From contig NZ_KB894094.1 in NCBI RefSeq assembly GCF_000374305.1, positions 414,977 to 478,976 of the forward strand: a DNA stretch of 64,000 nucleotides, read 5' to 3'. Below the pieces are notes generated by a model that worked only from the letters and a program-made list of their open reading frames with translations, did no database searches and was not told the origin of the DNA. Source of the stretch: Actinomadura flavalba DSM 45200. Its GTDB lineage: Bacteria; Actinomycetota; Actinomycetes; Streptosporangiales; Streptosporangiaceae. Positions 34,837 to 42,769 of this stretch are shown piece by piece (the stretch's first letter is position 1; every line of letters starts with the position of its first letter). Position numbers and translations under genes: made by a program.

Positions 34837-36240
34837 ATGCAGCAGGCCCCCGCCCCGCCCGCACCCGGGCGGCGCGGCGTGCGGCGGGCGCTGCCGCGCA
34901 CGGCCGCCGGACGGGTCCGCGCGCTGGCCGCCGCCGTCGTCGTCGCGCTCGCCGCCACGCTCGCCGTCACCTGGGCGGCCGTCGCGGACGCCCGCGACGG
35001 CGTCCGCGTCATCGGCCGTGACGCGGGCCCGCAGGTCGTCGCGACCGGCGACCTGTACTTCCAGCTCACCGACATGGACGCCCAGCTCGCCAGCGCCCTG
35101 CTCATCGGCCGCGCCGAAGACCTCGGCGTCCGCCGCGCCGACGCGATCGCCCGCTACGACGCCAACCGGGCCCGCGCCGGGGCGGCGCTTCTGACGGCCG
35201 CGCGGCTCGCCGACGAGCGCTCGGAGGAGGAGACCGCCCGCGACCTGCTCAGCGGCCTCGGCCGCTACGAGCGGCTCGCCTCCCAGGCTCTGCTGCTCGA
35301 CCAGCAGGACGCGCACGCCGCCGGGCCGCCGTCCGCGCGCGTCACCGCCGTGTACCGGCAGGCCACCGACCTGATGAAGCTGGACCTGCTGCCCAAGGCG
35401 TACAACCTGACGCTCGACAACGGCACGCTCGTGCGGCACACCTACGAGGACCGGCGGTCGGCGGTGCGGGCCGGGACGGTCGCGGTCGTCGTCACCGGCG
35501 TGCTGCTGCTGGCGCTGCTCGTCGCGTTGCAGGTGTTCCTGACCGTCCGGTTCCGGCGCCTGCTCAACCCGGCGCTGGCCCTGGCGACGCTGCTCGTCGT
35601 CGGGCTGACGGGGCTGTCGACCGTCATGCTGCTCGGCCAGGCCGAACGGCTGCGCACCGCCAAGGAGGACGGGTTCGACTCCATCCTCGCGCTGTCGCGC
35701 ACCCGGGCCATCAGCAACAGCGCGTACGCCGACCAGACCCGCTACCTGCTCGACCCCGGCCGCGCCGACACCTACGAGCAGGTGTTCTTCAGCAAGTCCC
35801 AGTCGGTGCTGTACCTGCGGGCCGGGAACCTCGCCGCCTATAACGACGCTGTGCAGCGGCAGTCCGGCAACGGCCGCTACCTCGGCTTCCTCGGCGTCGA
35901 GGCGGGCCGCCAGGGCATCCCCGGGCAGCGGGCGGCGCTGGCGCGGGTCGTCGTCGGCTACCGCGCCTTCCAGGCCGACGACCGGCGGCTCCGGCAGCTC
36001 ACCGGCGCGGGCGAGCGGGGCCGCGCCGTCGCCGCCCGGCTCGGTGAGGCGCGCGGCTTCGCCGCCTACGACGCCTCGCTCGTCCGGCTCGCGGCGCTGC
36101 ACCAGGACGTCTTCGACGACGCGATCCGCGACGGCGAGGACGGCAGCCGGTACTGGGAGTACGGGCTGCCCGCCGCCGGCCTGGCCGTGATCGTCCTCGT
36201 CCTGCTGGGCGTACGCCCCCGACTCGCGGAGTACCGGTGA
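34837..36240 (+). CDS. glnX: GlnX-like membrane receptor
   Basis: Membrane protein of 467 residues with four helices at about 27-50, 212-237, 244-268 and 442-460. They enclose two extracytoplasmic helical domains of ~160 and ~170 residues, the architecture of mycobacterial GlnX. GlnX relays amino-acid binding by GlnH to PknG. The gene sits between the FHA gene and glnH. GGGAGGA lies 12 bases before ATG 34837 and three before an alternative TTG at 34828. Its stop overlaps the glnH GTG. The cytoplasmic portions are short, so it must signal through protein contacts. Confidence 0.82.
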   Translation: MQQAPAPPAPGRRGVRRALPRTAAGRVRALAAAVVVALAATLAVTWAAVADARDGVRVIGRDAGPQVVATGDLYFQLTDMDAQLASALLIGRAEDLGVRRADAIARYDANRARAGAALLTAARLADERSEEETARDLLSGLGRYERLASQALLLDQQDAHAAGPPSARVTAVYRQATDLMKLDLLPKAYNLTLDNGTLVRHTYEDRRSAVRAGTVAVVVTGVLLLALLVALQVFLTVRFRRLLNPALALATLLVVGLTGLSTVMLLGQAERLRTAKEDGFDSILALSRTRAISNSAYADQTRYLLDPGRADTYEQVFFSKSQSVLYLRAGNLAAYNDAVQRQSGNGRYLGFLGVEAGRQGIPGQRAALARVVVGYRAFQADDRRLRQLTGAGERGRAVAARLGEARGFAAYDASLVRLAALHQDVFDDAIRDGEDGSRYWEYGLPAAGLAVIVLVLLGVRPRLAEYR

Positions 36241-37079
36241 ACCCCTCGATCCCCCGCCGTCTCGCCGCCGTCCTCGCGGCGGCCGCCCTCGGCGCCGCCG
36301 GGTGCGGCATCGCGGGCGCCGACGCCGCTTCCGTCACCGGCAAGGACGAACTGGTCATCGGCGTCAACCGCGACCAGCCGGGCCTCGCGCTGCGGACCGG
36401 CGGCACCTACGCGGGCTTCGACGTCGAGATCGCCAAGGAGATCGCCCGGCGGCTCGGCGTCGCGGCGGACCGGGTGCGGTTCGAGCCGATCACCTCGGCG
36501 ACGCGCGAGGACCGGCTGACGTCCGGCGCCGTCGACCTCATCGTCGCCAGCTACTCGATCACCCCCGAGCGCAAGACGCGGGTGGCGTTCGCCGGGCCGT
36601 ACTACGTCGCGCACCAGGACATCCTGGTGCGCCGCGCGGACACCTCCGTGCGGAACGTGCGCGACCTGCGCGGCAAGCGGCTCTGCGAGGTGCCGGGGTC
36701 GGTGTCGTTCCCGCGCGTCACCCGCGAGCGCGGCGTCGCGGCGCAGTCGGTGAAGGCCGACGGGTACGCGGGGTGCCTGGCCAAGCTCCAGGGCGGCGAG
36801 CTGGACGCGGTCTCCACCGACGACCTCATCCTGGCCGGGCTCGCGGCCGAGGCCGCGAAGAAGGGCGGCGAGCCGCTGCGGATCGTCAACGCGCCGATCT
36901 CCGACGAGCCCTACGGCGTCGGCATCGCCCGCGACGACGTGGCGGGCTGCGAAGCCGTCAACAAGGCCATCACGACGATGTACCAGGACGGCACCGCCGC
37001 GAAGCTGCTCCGCACCTGGTTCGGGCCGGTCGGCCTGAAGGTCACCACGACCGTTCCCCAGTTCGAGGGATGTGACTGA
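36237..37079 (+). CDS. glnH: GlnH-like amino-acid-binding lipoprotein
   Basis: Periplasmic-type binding lipoprotein of 280 residues, family 3 (glutamate/aspartate type). The signal peptide ends at Cys23 (AAGC). The mature domain shows DELVIGVNRDQPGLALR, YAGFDVEIAKEIARRLG, DRLTSGAVDLIVASYSITPERK and DEPYGVGIARDD. In mycobacteria GlnH binds aspartate, glutamate and asparagine and signals through GlnX to PknG. No ABC permease accompanies it, which supports sensing and not transport. The GTG overlaps the glnX stop (GTGA). It is the last gene of the operon. Confidence 0.9.
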   Translation: MNPSIPRRLAAVLAAAALGAAGCGIAGADAASVTGKDELVIGVNRDQPGLALRTGGTYAGFDVEIAKEIARRLGVAADRVRFEPITSATREDRLTSGAVDLIVASYSITPERKTRVAFAGPYYVAHQDILVRRADTSVRNVRDLRGKRLCEVPGSVSFPRVTRERGVAAQSVKADGYAGCLAKLQGGELDAVSTDDLILAGLAAEAAKKGGEPLRIVNAPISDEPYGVGIARDDVAGCEAVNKAITTMYQDGTAAKLLRTWFGPVGLKVTTTVPQFEGCD

Positions 37080-37202
37080 TTTTTCGGGAACAACGCCTTA
37101 TCGGACCGGGTGGTCACTGATTTCAGGCGGTTACGTAAGTACCGGTCCGCTCCGGTGATCGTAAGTTATGGTCGCGACCAGAACTCGCGGCGAGGGAGTG
37201 GC

Positions 37203-38354
37203 ATGACGACCGTCATCCTGGTGGTGATGTGCGTCGCGGTCGGGGCGCTCGAACTGTACGCGGGCCGGCGCAGCCGGGCACAGCAGCGCGCGTTCGTGCG
37301 CCGCATCGACGAACTGAACGATCAGGTCGTCCGGCAGAACAACGTCCTCGTCACCGTCGGGGAACAGCTCACCGCCGAGCTGTCGCGCGTCAAGCAGGAC
37401 GTCCTGCCCGCACTCGACGCGCGGATGCGCGACACCACCGGGCACGTCGACGAGCTGGCCACCGTCGTGCACCGCGCCGACGAGTACGTCCGCGCCCAGG
37501 CCGGGCGGCTGCACGACCTCGAACAGCAGCGCGTCACGCTCGCCGCGCTGCGCCGCAAGCTCGCCGAGATCGAGGGAACGGTCCGCGCGTCCGACTCCGC
37601 CGCCGCCGCCGTCACCGAGGGCAAGGTCGACGACGCCCTCGGCCGCCTCACCGACCTGGAGCGCAGCGGCGCCGAGATGCTCGAACTCCAGCGCGCCCTC
37701 ACCCGCACGCTGGAGGACGTCGAGGACGTCGTCGGGGAACTGCTCCGCCTCGCGGAGGGCGACCTCGACGGCGCCGTCGCCACCGCGCTCGCCGGGCGTC
37801 CACCCGGCGAGGGCCCCGCCGTCCGCGCCGTCGGGCGGCTGTGGACGCGCGACGACCAGCTCGCGGACGTCCTCCCCGAGGTCTACGAACGCGCCGTCCG
37901 CGCCAGCCGCCTCGACATCCGGTTCCGCACCGGCGACGGACCCGACCGGCACCGCTACTTCCTCGGCGGACGCCGCGTCGAGGACCTCGGCGGCGCGTTC
38001 ACCGCCCTGCTCATCTCCACCGGCACCGACCTGGCCTCCGGCGGACGCGGCCTCGCCCGCGCCCCGCTGCCGCCCGGCGTCGCACCCGTGCGCGCCCCCG
38101 AGGACGAGGCCGCCCTCAAGTCACTGCTGCGCACCCTGCACGAGACCAGCGGCGCCGTCGCGCAGATCGGGCCGCTGCTGACCGTCCGGACCCGCGACGA
38201 GCTGCTGTGCGCCGTCCTGACGCCCGACCAGGCCCTGGAACTGGAGAGCGACGAGGTCTTCTGGGACCCGTCCGCCGCCGCGCTGCGGCTGCGGCGGCTC
38301 CCGCCGCATCAGTTCTGGGACCTGACGGCCTGGGGTGCCGGATCGGGCGCGTAG
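37203..38354 (+). CDS. Membrane-anchored coiled-coil protein
   Basis: Protein of 383 residues. An N-terminal membrane helix (TVILVVMCVAVGALELYAG) is followed by a long coiled coil (~30-190: RRIDELNDQVVRQNNVLVTVGEQLTAELSRV, RAQAGRLHDLEQQRVTLAALRRKLAEIE). A globular C-terminal ~180 residues has no recognised family. GGGAG precedes the ATG. It follows the glnH gene by 123 bp in the same direction, with its own likely promoter region (TTACGTAA at 37132-37139), so membership of the signalling operon is uncertain. Function is unknown. Confidence 0.72.
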   Translation: MTTVILVVMCVAVGALELYAGRRSRAQQRAFVRRIDELNDQVVRQNNVLVTVGEQLTAELSRVKQDVLPALDARMRDTTGHVDELATVVHRADEYVRAQAGRLHDLEQQRVTLAALRRKLAEIEGTVRASDSAAAAVTEGKVDDALGRLTDLERSGAEMLELQRALTRTLEDVEDVVGELLRLAEGDLDGAVATALAGRPPGEGPAVRAVGRLWTRDDQLADVLPEVYERAVRASRLDIRFRTGDGPDRHRYFLGGRRVEDLGGAFTALLISTGTDLASGGRGLARAPLPPGVAPVRAPEDEAALKSLLRTLHETSGAVAQIGPLLTVRTRDELLCAVLTPDQALELESDEVFWDPSAAALRLRRLPPHQFWDLTAWGAGSGA

Positions 38355-38911
38355 GCGCGGACCGTCCGCTCGTGCGGCGGTCCGAGGCGGACGAACACCG
38401 GCGACGTCACCGTCCCGGTGCCGGGGTCGGCCTCGGCGCACAGGCCCACGCCCGCCGCGCGGTCCAGCAGCACGACGTTGCGCACCGACCGCGCCGCCCG
38501 CGCCGCGTACGGCACCGACGCGGGGTCGCCCTCGACGGTCAGCTCCTCGAACGTGATCCGGCGCGCGAACCGGACCAGCGCCGCCGCGTCCACCACGCGG
38601 GTGCCGACGGCCTGCGCCGGTCCGGCCAGGACGATGCCGAAGCTCGGGTCGGCGCGGCCCCGGACGTAGATCTCGCGGTCGGGTTCCAGGCCCCGCGCCC
38701 GGTCGCGCAGGTGCAGCCCGAAGCCGCTCGGGGTGAGGAACGCCGGCGGCCCCGCGCCGCCGCCGGGCACCGGCTGCGCGCCGCGCGGCAGCGTCCACCC
38801 CGGCAGGTAGACGCCGAGCCCGCGCAGCAGCAGCCGCCAGACGGGCCGTCCGGTGACGTCGGGCACGAACGATCCGGCCGTCCCGCGCGCGCCCCGCGTG
38901 TCCGTGTCCAT
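38309..38911 (-). CDS. Hypothetical protein, unknown domain
   Basis: Protein of 200 residues with no signal peptide or helix cluster. It has a Trp/Leu-rich start (GRPVWRLLLRGLGVYLPGWTLPRG) and several short beta segments (REIYVRGRADPSFGIVLAG, VRFARRITFEELTVEGD). I recognise no family. GGAAG lies nine bases before ATG 38911; an in-frame start further upstream is possible. Its 3' end overlaps the coiled-coil gene on the other strand by 46 bp, unusually long here, so one of the two stops may be artefactual or the overlap may be real. Confidence 0.6.
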   Translation of the reverse strand: MDTDTRGARGTAGSFVPDVTGRPVWRLLLRGLGVYLPGWTLPRGAQPVPGGGAGPPAFLTPSGFGLHLRDRARGLEPDREIYVRGRADPSFGIVLAGPAQAVGTRVVDAAALVRFARRITFEELTVEGDPASVPYAARAARSVRNVVLLDRAAGVGLCAEADPGTGTVTSPVFVRLGPPHERTVRAYAPDPAPQAVRSQN

Positions 38912-38997
38912 CCGCTCATCTTCCGGTCCGGTCCGCAGCCGCACAAGGGCACGGTCGGCTACGGTGAAGGCCGGATCTTGACGAAGGTGCCGCGACC

Positions 38998-39516
38998 GTG
39001 AATCTGCAAGACATGATGGTCCACCGCGACTCGGCGTCGCGTTCGGTGGACAAGTACCTGATGTCCTACGAGGGCCGCGTCATCGCCGTGCGCAAGCATC
39101 CGGCGGTGCTGCTGCCCGCGCTCGCCGTCGCCGTCGTCGGCCTCGTGCTGTGCGCGGTCGCGGGCGTCGTCACCGGCTTCTGGCTCGTGTGGCTGCTGTG
39201 GCTGGCCGCGCTCGGCTACCTGCTGTGGCGCATCCTCGTCTGGTCGATCGAGTTCTTCCTGGTCACCGAGCACCGCGTCATGGTGATCCGGGGGGTCTTC
39301 AACCGCGACGTCGGCATGATGCCGCTCGGCAAGGTCACCGACATCACGCTGGAGCGCTCGCTCCTGGGCCGCACGCTGGGCTACGGCGAGTTCATCCTGG
39401 AGACCGGCGGCCAGAAGCAGCAGTTCAACAAGGTCAACTTCATGCCGTATCCGGAGCAGCTCTACCTGGAGGTCTCCTCGGTGATCTTCGGCGCGCAGGA
39501 CGGCTCGCCCGACTAG
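38998..39516 (+). CDS. PH-domain membrane protein (bPH type)
   Basis: Protein of 172 residues. A short cytoplasmic start is followed by two close membrane helices (VLLPALAVAVVGLVLCAVAGVV, GFWLVWLLWLAALGYLLWRIL). The bacterial PH domain then has EFFLVTEHRVMVIRGVFNRDVGMMPLGKVTDITLERSLLGRTLGYGEFILETGGQ, the hallmark of bPH_2. The role is probably membrane or envelope associated, not defined. GTG 38998 is preceded by GAAGG. The convergent oxidase gene starts its stop codon 4 bp away. Confidence 0.85.
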   Translation: MNLQDMMVHRDSASRSVDKYLMSYEGRVIAVRKHPAVLLPALAVAVVGLVLCAVAGVVTGFWLVWLLWLAALGYLLWRILVWSIEFFLVTEHRVMVIRGVFNRDVGMMPLGKVTDITLERSLLGRTLGYGEFILETGGQKQQFNKVNFMPYPEQLYLEVSSVIFGAQDGSPD

Positions 39517-39520
39517 GCCC

Positions 39521-41158
39521 TCACGACCCGAAGCCCAGCCCGCGGCGCTCCATCGCGCGCAGCAGGAGGCCCGGACGGCCGTCGCGGTCGGCGCGGGCCA
39601 GCGCGCGGCGCGCCAGGGCCAGCAGCGGGGTGCGCAGCGGCTCGGGCGGATACCGGACGGGTTCCTCGCGCACGGCGTCCAGGCGGGCGCGGGCATCGGT
39701 CTCCGCGTCGGGGGCGACGCCGAGCCGGTCAAGGGCGACGTCGGCGGCGAACCGGGACGCGGCGACGCCGAGGCCCGTGTGCCCGGCGACGCGGGCGACG
39801 GCGCCGCCGAGGGCGGTCGTCGTGCTCGCGGTGAACCGGGCGCTGGTGTCCACGGCGCCGCTCCACGCGTGGGTGACCGCGACGTCCTCCAGTTGCGGGA
39901 ACGTGGCCCGGAACGCGGCCTCCAGCCTCCCGTCGGTGCGCGGCTTGGACGCCGCCTCCGAGCCGCCCCACAGCACGCGGTCGTCCGGCGTCAGGCGCGC
40001 GTAGTGGAACAGGTGCGCGACGTCGGCGACCCCCTGCCGGTGCACCCACCCCACCTCCGCCCGCTGCGCCGCACCGAGCGGCTCGGTGACGAGCACACGA
40101 TCATGCACGGCAACCGTCACCCGCCCCCGCACCAGCGAATCCACGGCCCCCGTAGCCACCACGACACACCGAGCCCGCAAAACCCCCTCTCCGACCCGCA
40201 ACACCACCCCAGCGCCCCCACGCCCACGACGCGCATCCCGGCCCAACCCGACCCCTTCCCCACACGCTCCGGAACTCGCGTCCCCGCGAAGACCGTGCGC
40301 GGGGCTCGCATCCCGCTCGAAGCCGGCCCCCTCCCCGGACGCGCCACACGCTGCGGCATCGTCCGCGGGCCTCACGTCCCCATGAGAACCACGCGGCGCG
40401 GCGGCGCCGTGCCTGCGGCTCGCGTCCCGGTCGAGGTCGGCCACCTCCCCGTGCGCTGCGGCGGCATCGCCCGCACGACCCGCATCCCCGCGAGGACCGC
40501 GTGCGGGGGTCGTGTCTCGGTCGAGGGCGGTGACGGTGGTGTTCTCGTACATGCGCACGCCTAGCGCGCGGGCGATGGCCGCCAGGCCGTGCAGGAGCCG
40601 GACGGGGTGGACGAGCGCGGTGTCCTCGCGGTCCCACACGCCGCCTAGGAAGCGCGGCGAGGCGGCCTGGCGGCGCGTCCCGGCCGCGCCGAGGACGGCG
40701 GGCTGCCAGCCCAGCTCGAACGCCGTCTCCGCGTCCTCGCGCAGGACGTCGAGCTGCCAGGGCGCCGTGGCGACGCGCAGCGAGCCGGTCAGCTCCCAGC
40801 CCGCGTCCACGCCGTACCGGCGCAGCGTCGCGGCGATCGCCAGCAGGTTCTCGTGGCCGAGGCGTTCGAGTTCGAGCATCTGGTCCCACCAGCGGGCCGC
40901 GCCGTTGCGGACGCCGTGCGTCAGCGTCGCCGCGCAGAAGCCCGCGTTGCGGCCGGACGCCGCGCCGCCCAGCCGTCCGCGCTCCAGCAGCACGACGTCC
41001 AGGGACGGGTCGCGTTCCCGGGCGCGGATCGCCGTCCACAGGCCCGTGTAGCCGCCGCCGACGATCGCCAGGTCACACGTTCCCCGACCGGTGTAGGGCG
41101 GTTCGGGGTCGCGCGGGGCGACGTCGCGCTCCCAGAAGACGGCGGGCTCAGGAGGCAC
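39521..41158 (-). CDS. FAD-dependent amine/amino-acid oxidase with insertion
   Basis: DAO-type flavoprotein oxidase of 545 residues. The dinucleotide motif is AIVGGGYTGLWTAIRARE. VVVATGAV and WGGSEAASKPRTDGR in the C-terminal half match putrescine/glutamylputrescine-oxidase-like members. Residues ~214-316 are a Gly/Ala/Arg/Asp-rich insertion with echoes of one unit (ALDRDTTPARG, DLDRDASRRHG, FERDASPAHGL). Relatives are ~440-460 residues and lack it. It is the last gene of the polyamine transporter operon and overlaps the permease end by 11 bp. It probably oxidises the imported amine (inference). Confidence 0.82.
   Translation of the reverse strand: MPPEPAVFWERDVAPRDPEPPYTGRGTCDLAIVGGGYTGLWTAIRARERDPSLDVVLLERGRLGGAASGRNAGFCAATLTHGVRNGAARWWDQMLELERLGHENLLAIAATLRRYGVDAGWELTGSLRVATAPWQLDVLREDAETAFELGWQPAVLGAAGTRRQAASPRFLGGVWDREDTALVHPVRLLHGLAAIARALGVRMYENTTVTALDRDTTPARGPRGDAGRAGDAAAAHGEVADLDRDASRRHGAAAPRGSHGDVRPADDAAACGASGEGAGFERDASPAHGLRGDASSGACGEGVGLGRDARRGRGGAGVVLRVGEGVLRARCVVVATGAVDSLVRGRVTVAVHDRVLVTEPLGAAQRAEVGWVHRQGVADVAHLFHYARLTPDDRVLWGGSEAASKPRTDGRLEAAFRATFPQLEDVAVTHAWSGAVDTSARFTASTTTALGGAVARVAGHTGLGVAASRFAADVALDRLGVAPDAETDARARLDAVREEPVRYPPEPLRTPLLALARRALARADRDGRPGLLLRAMERRGLGFGS
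40211..40519 (-). repeat. In-frame degenerate repeat expansion in the oxidase gene
   Basis: About 310 bp coding for the ~100-residue insertion. At the DNA level the segment beginning TCCCGCTCGAAGCCGG at 40311 recurs near 40425 (TCCCGGTCGAGGTCGG) and 40516 (TCTCGGTCGAGGGCGG). The three copies therefore arose by duplication of coding DNA, with periods of about 90 and 115 bp. Confidence 0.5.
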
Positions 41159-41906
41159 GGCGGCTCCGCGCCGACAGCGCCGCGACCAGCACGCCCGCCG
41201 CGAACAGCAGCGTGCCGAGCGCGTTGACCTGCGGCGGGACGCCCGTGCGCAGCGACCCGTACACCCACAGCGGGAACGTCACCGTCGAGCCCGCCGTGAA
41301 GCCCGTCAGGACGAAGTCGTCGATCGACAGCGTGAACGCCAGCAGCGCGCCCGCCACCGCGCCGGGGGCGATCAACGGCAGCGTGATGAGGCGGAACCGC
41401 GTCCACGGTCCCGCGCCGAGGTCGCGGGCCGCCTCCTCCACCGCCGGGTCCAGCGCGCCGACGCGGGCCCGGACCGTCACCGCGACGAACCCGAGCGCGA
41501 CCATGACGTGCGCGGCGACGACCGTCCCGAACCCGCGCGGCACGTTCAGCGTCACGAACAGCGACAGCAGCGCCGCGCCCAGCACCAGTTCCGGGCACGC
41601 GATCGTCATGAGGACCAGCACGTTCGCCGACCCCCGCCCGCGGAACCGGTGGCGGCCGAGCGCGAGGCCCGCGAGCGTCCCGAGGACGGTCGCGACGGCC
41701 GCGCTGACCAGCGCGATCGCCAGCGAGTTCAGCAGCGCGCGGGTGAGGTCGGGGCGGTCGAGCAGGTGCGCGTACCAGTGCAGGGTGAAGCCGTCCCACC
41801 GGACGTTCCGCCGGGGGTCCGCGTCGTTGAACCCGAACACGGCCATGACCGCGACCGGCAGCAGCAGCCAGCCGACGAGGGCCCACGTGTACAGGCGCCC
41901 GATCAC
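41148..41906 (-). CDS. Polyamine-type ABC transporter permease (PotC-like)
   Basis: Inner-membrane permease of 252 residues with six predicted helices. The cytoplasmic EAA loop is DPAVEEAARDLGAGPWTRFRLITLPLIAPG, as in PotC. The N-terminal helix is TWALVGWLLLPVAVMAVFGFN. It partners the permease encoded just upstream. GTGA overlap with that gene and 11-bp overlap with the oxidase gene show tight coupling. Spermidine or putrescine is the likely cargo given the family and the adjacent oxidase. Confidence 0.88.
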   Translation of the reverse strand: MIGRLYTWALVGWLLLPVAVMAVFGFNDADPRRNVRWDGFTLHWYAHLLDRPDLTRALLNSLAIALVSAAVATVLGTLAGLALGRHRFRGRGSANVLVLMTIACPELVLGAALLSLFVTLNVPRGFGTVVAAHVMVALGFVAVTVRARVGALDPAVEEAARDLGAGPWTRFRLITLPLIAPGAVAGALLAFTLSIDDFVLTGFTAGSTVTFPLWVYGSLRTGVPPQVNALGTLLFAAGVLVAALSARSRRAS

Positions 41907-42769
41907 GGCTCCCCCAGGACGCGTCGCGCGCCGAACGCGCGGGCGTAGCCGAGCACCGCCAGCAGCAGCACCGCCATCAGCGTGAACGACAGCGCCGACG
42001 CGGCCGGGTAGGCGCTGTTGTCGAAGTACTCGGCCCGCACCACGCTGCCGATCATCGTGTCGCCGGGGCCGCCCAGCACCTCGGCGTTGACGTAGTCGGC
42101 CGACATCGGCACGAACGTCAGCACCACGCCCGCGAAGACGCCCGGCGCCGACAGCGGCAGCACGACCCGCAGGAACGCCTGCGTCCGCGACGCGTACAGG
42201 TCGCGGGCGGCCTCAGGCAGCTCGCGGCCGACCCGGGCCAGCGCGACGTAGACGGGCAGCACCATGAACGGCAGGAAGTTGTAGGCCAGCCCGGCGATGA
42301 CGGCGCCGCTCGTGTCGAGGACGCGGAAGCCCGCGTCCAGCAGCCCGGCGTCCTTCAGCGGGCCCAGCAGCGGGCCCTCGTCGGTGAGGAGCTGCCGCCA
42401 GGCGATCGTGCGCAGCACGAAAGAGACGAAGTACGGCGACACGATCAGGAACAGGTACCACTGGCGGCGCCGCCCGCCGTGGAACGCGATCCAGTACGCG
42501 GCCGGATACGCCAGCAGCGCGCACAGCAGCGTCGCGGCCAGGCCGTAGCCGAGCGAGCGGCCGAGGACCGGGCCGTAGACGTCCAGGCCGTCGCGGTAGT
42601 TCTGCCAGCGGAAGGTCTGCTCGAACCCGTCGACGAGGTCGCCCGACTGGAGCGACAGCGACGCCATCGACGCCAGCGGCACCAGGAAGAACGCGGCCAG
42701 CCACAGGCCGGCCGGGAGCACCAGCCAGTACGGGGCCGCGCGGCCGGGCGTCCGGGATCTACGCGCCAC
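41903..42769 (-). CDS. Polyamine-type ABC transporter permease (PotB-like)
   Basis: Inner-membrane permease of 288 residues with six predicted helices. The PotB-type EAA loop is ELPEAARDLYASRTQAFLRVVLPLSAPG. The start carries the long hydrophobic LVLPAGLWLAAFFLVPLASM. The GTG at 42769 lies inside the end of the binding-protein gene (11-bp overlap). Together with the PotC-like protein it forms the channel of the importer. A homologous transporter for another cation such as opines or phosphonates cannot be excluded. Confidence 0.88.
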   Translation of the reverse strand: MARRSRTPGRAAPYWLVLPAGLWLAAFFLVPLASMASLSLQSGDLVDGFEQTFRWQNYRDGLDVYGPVLGRSLGYGLAATLLCALLAYPAAYWIAFHGGRRRQWYLFLIVSPYFVSFVLRTIAWRQLLTDEGPLLGPLKDAGLLDAGFRVLDTSGAVIAGLAYNFLPFMVLPVYVALARVGRELPEAARDLYASRTQAFLRVVLPLSAPGVFAGVVLTFVPMSADYVNAEVLGGPGDTMIGSVVRAEYFDNSAYPAASALSFTLMAVLLLAVLGYARAFGARRVLGEP

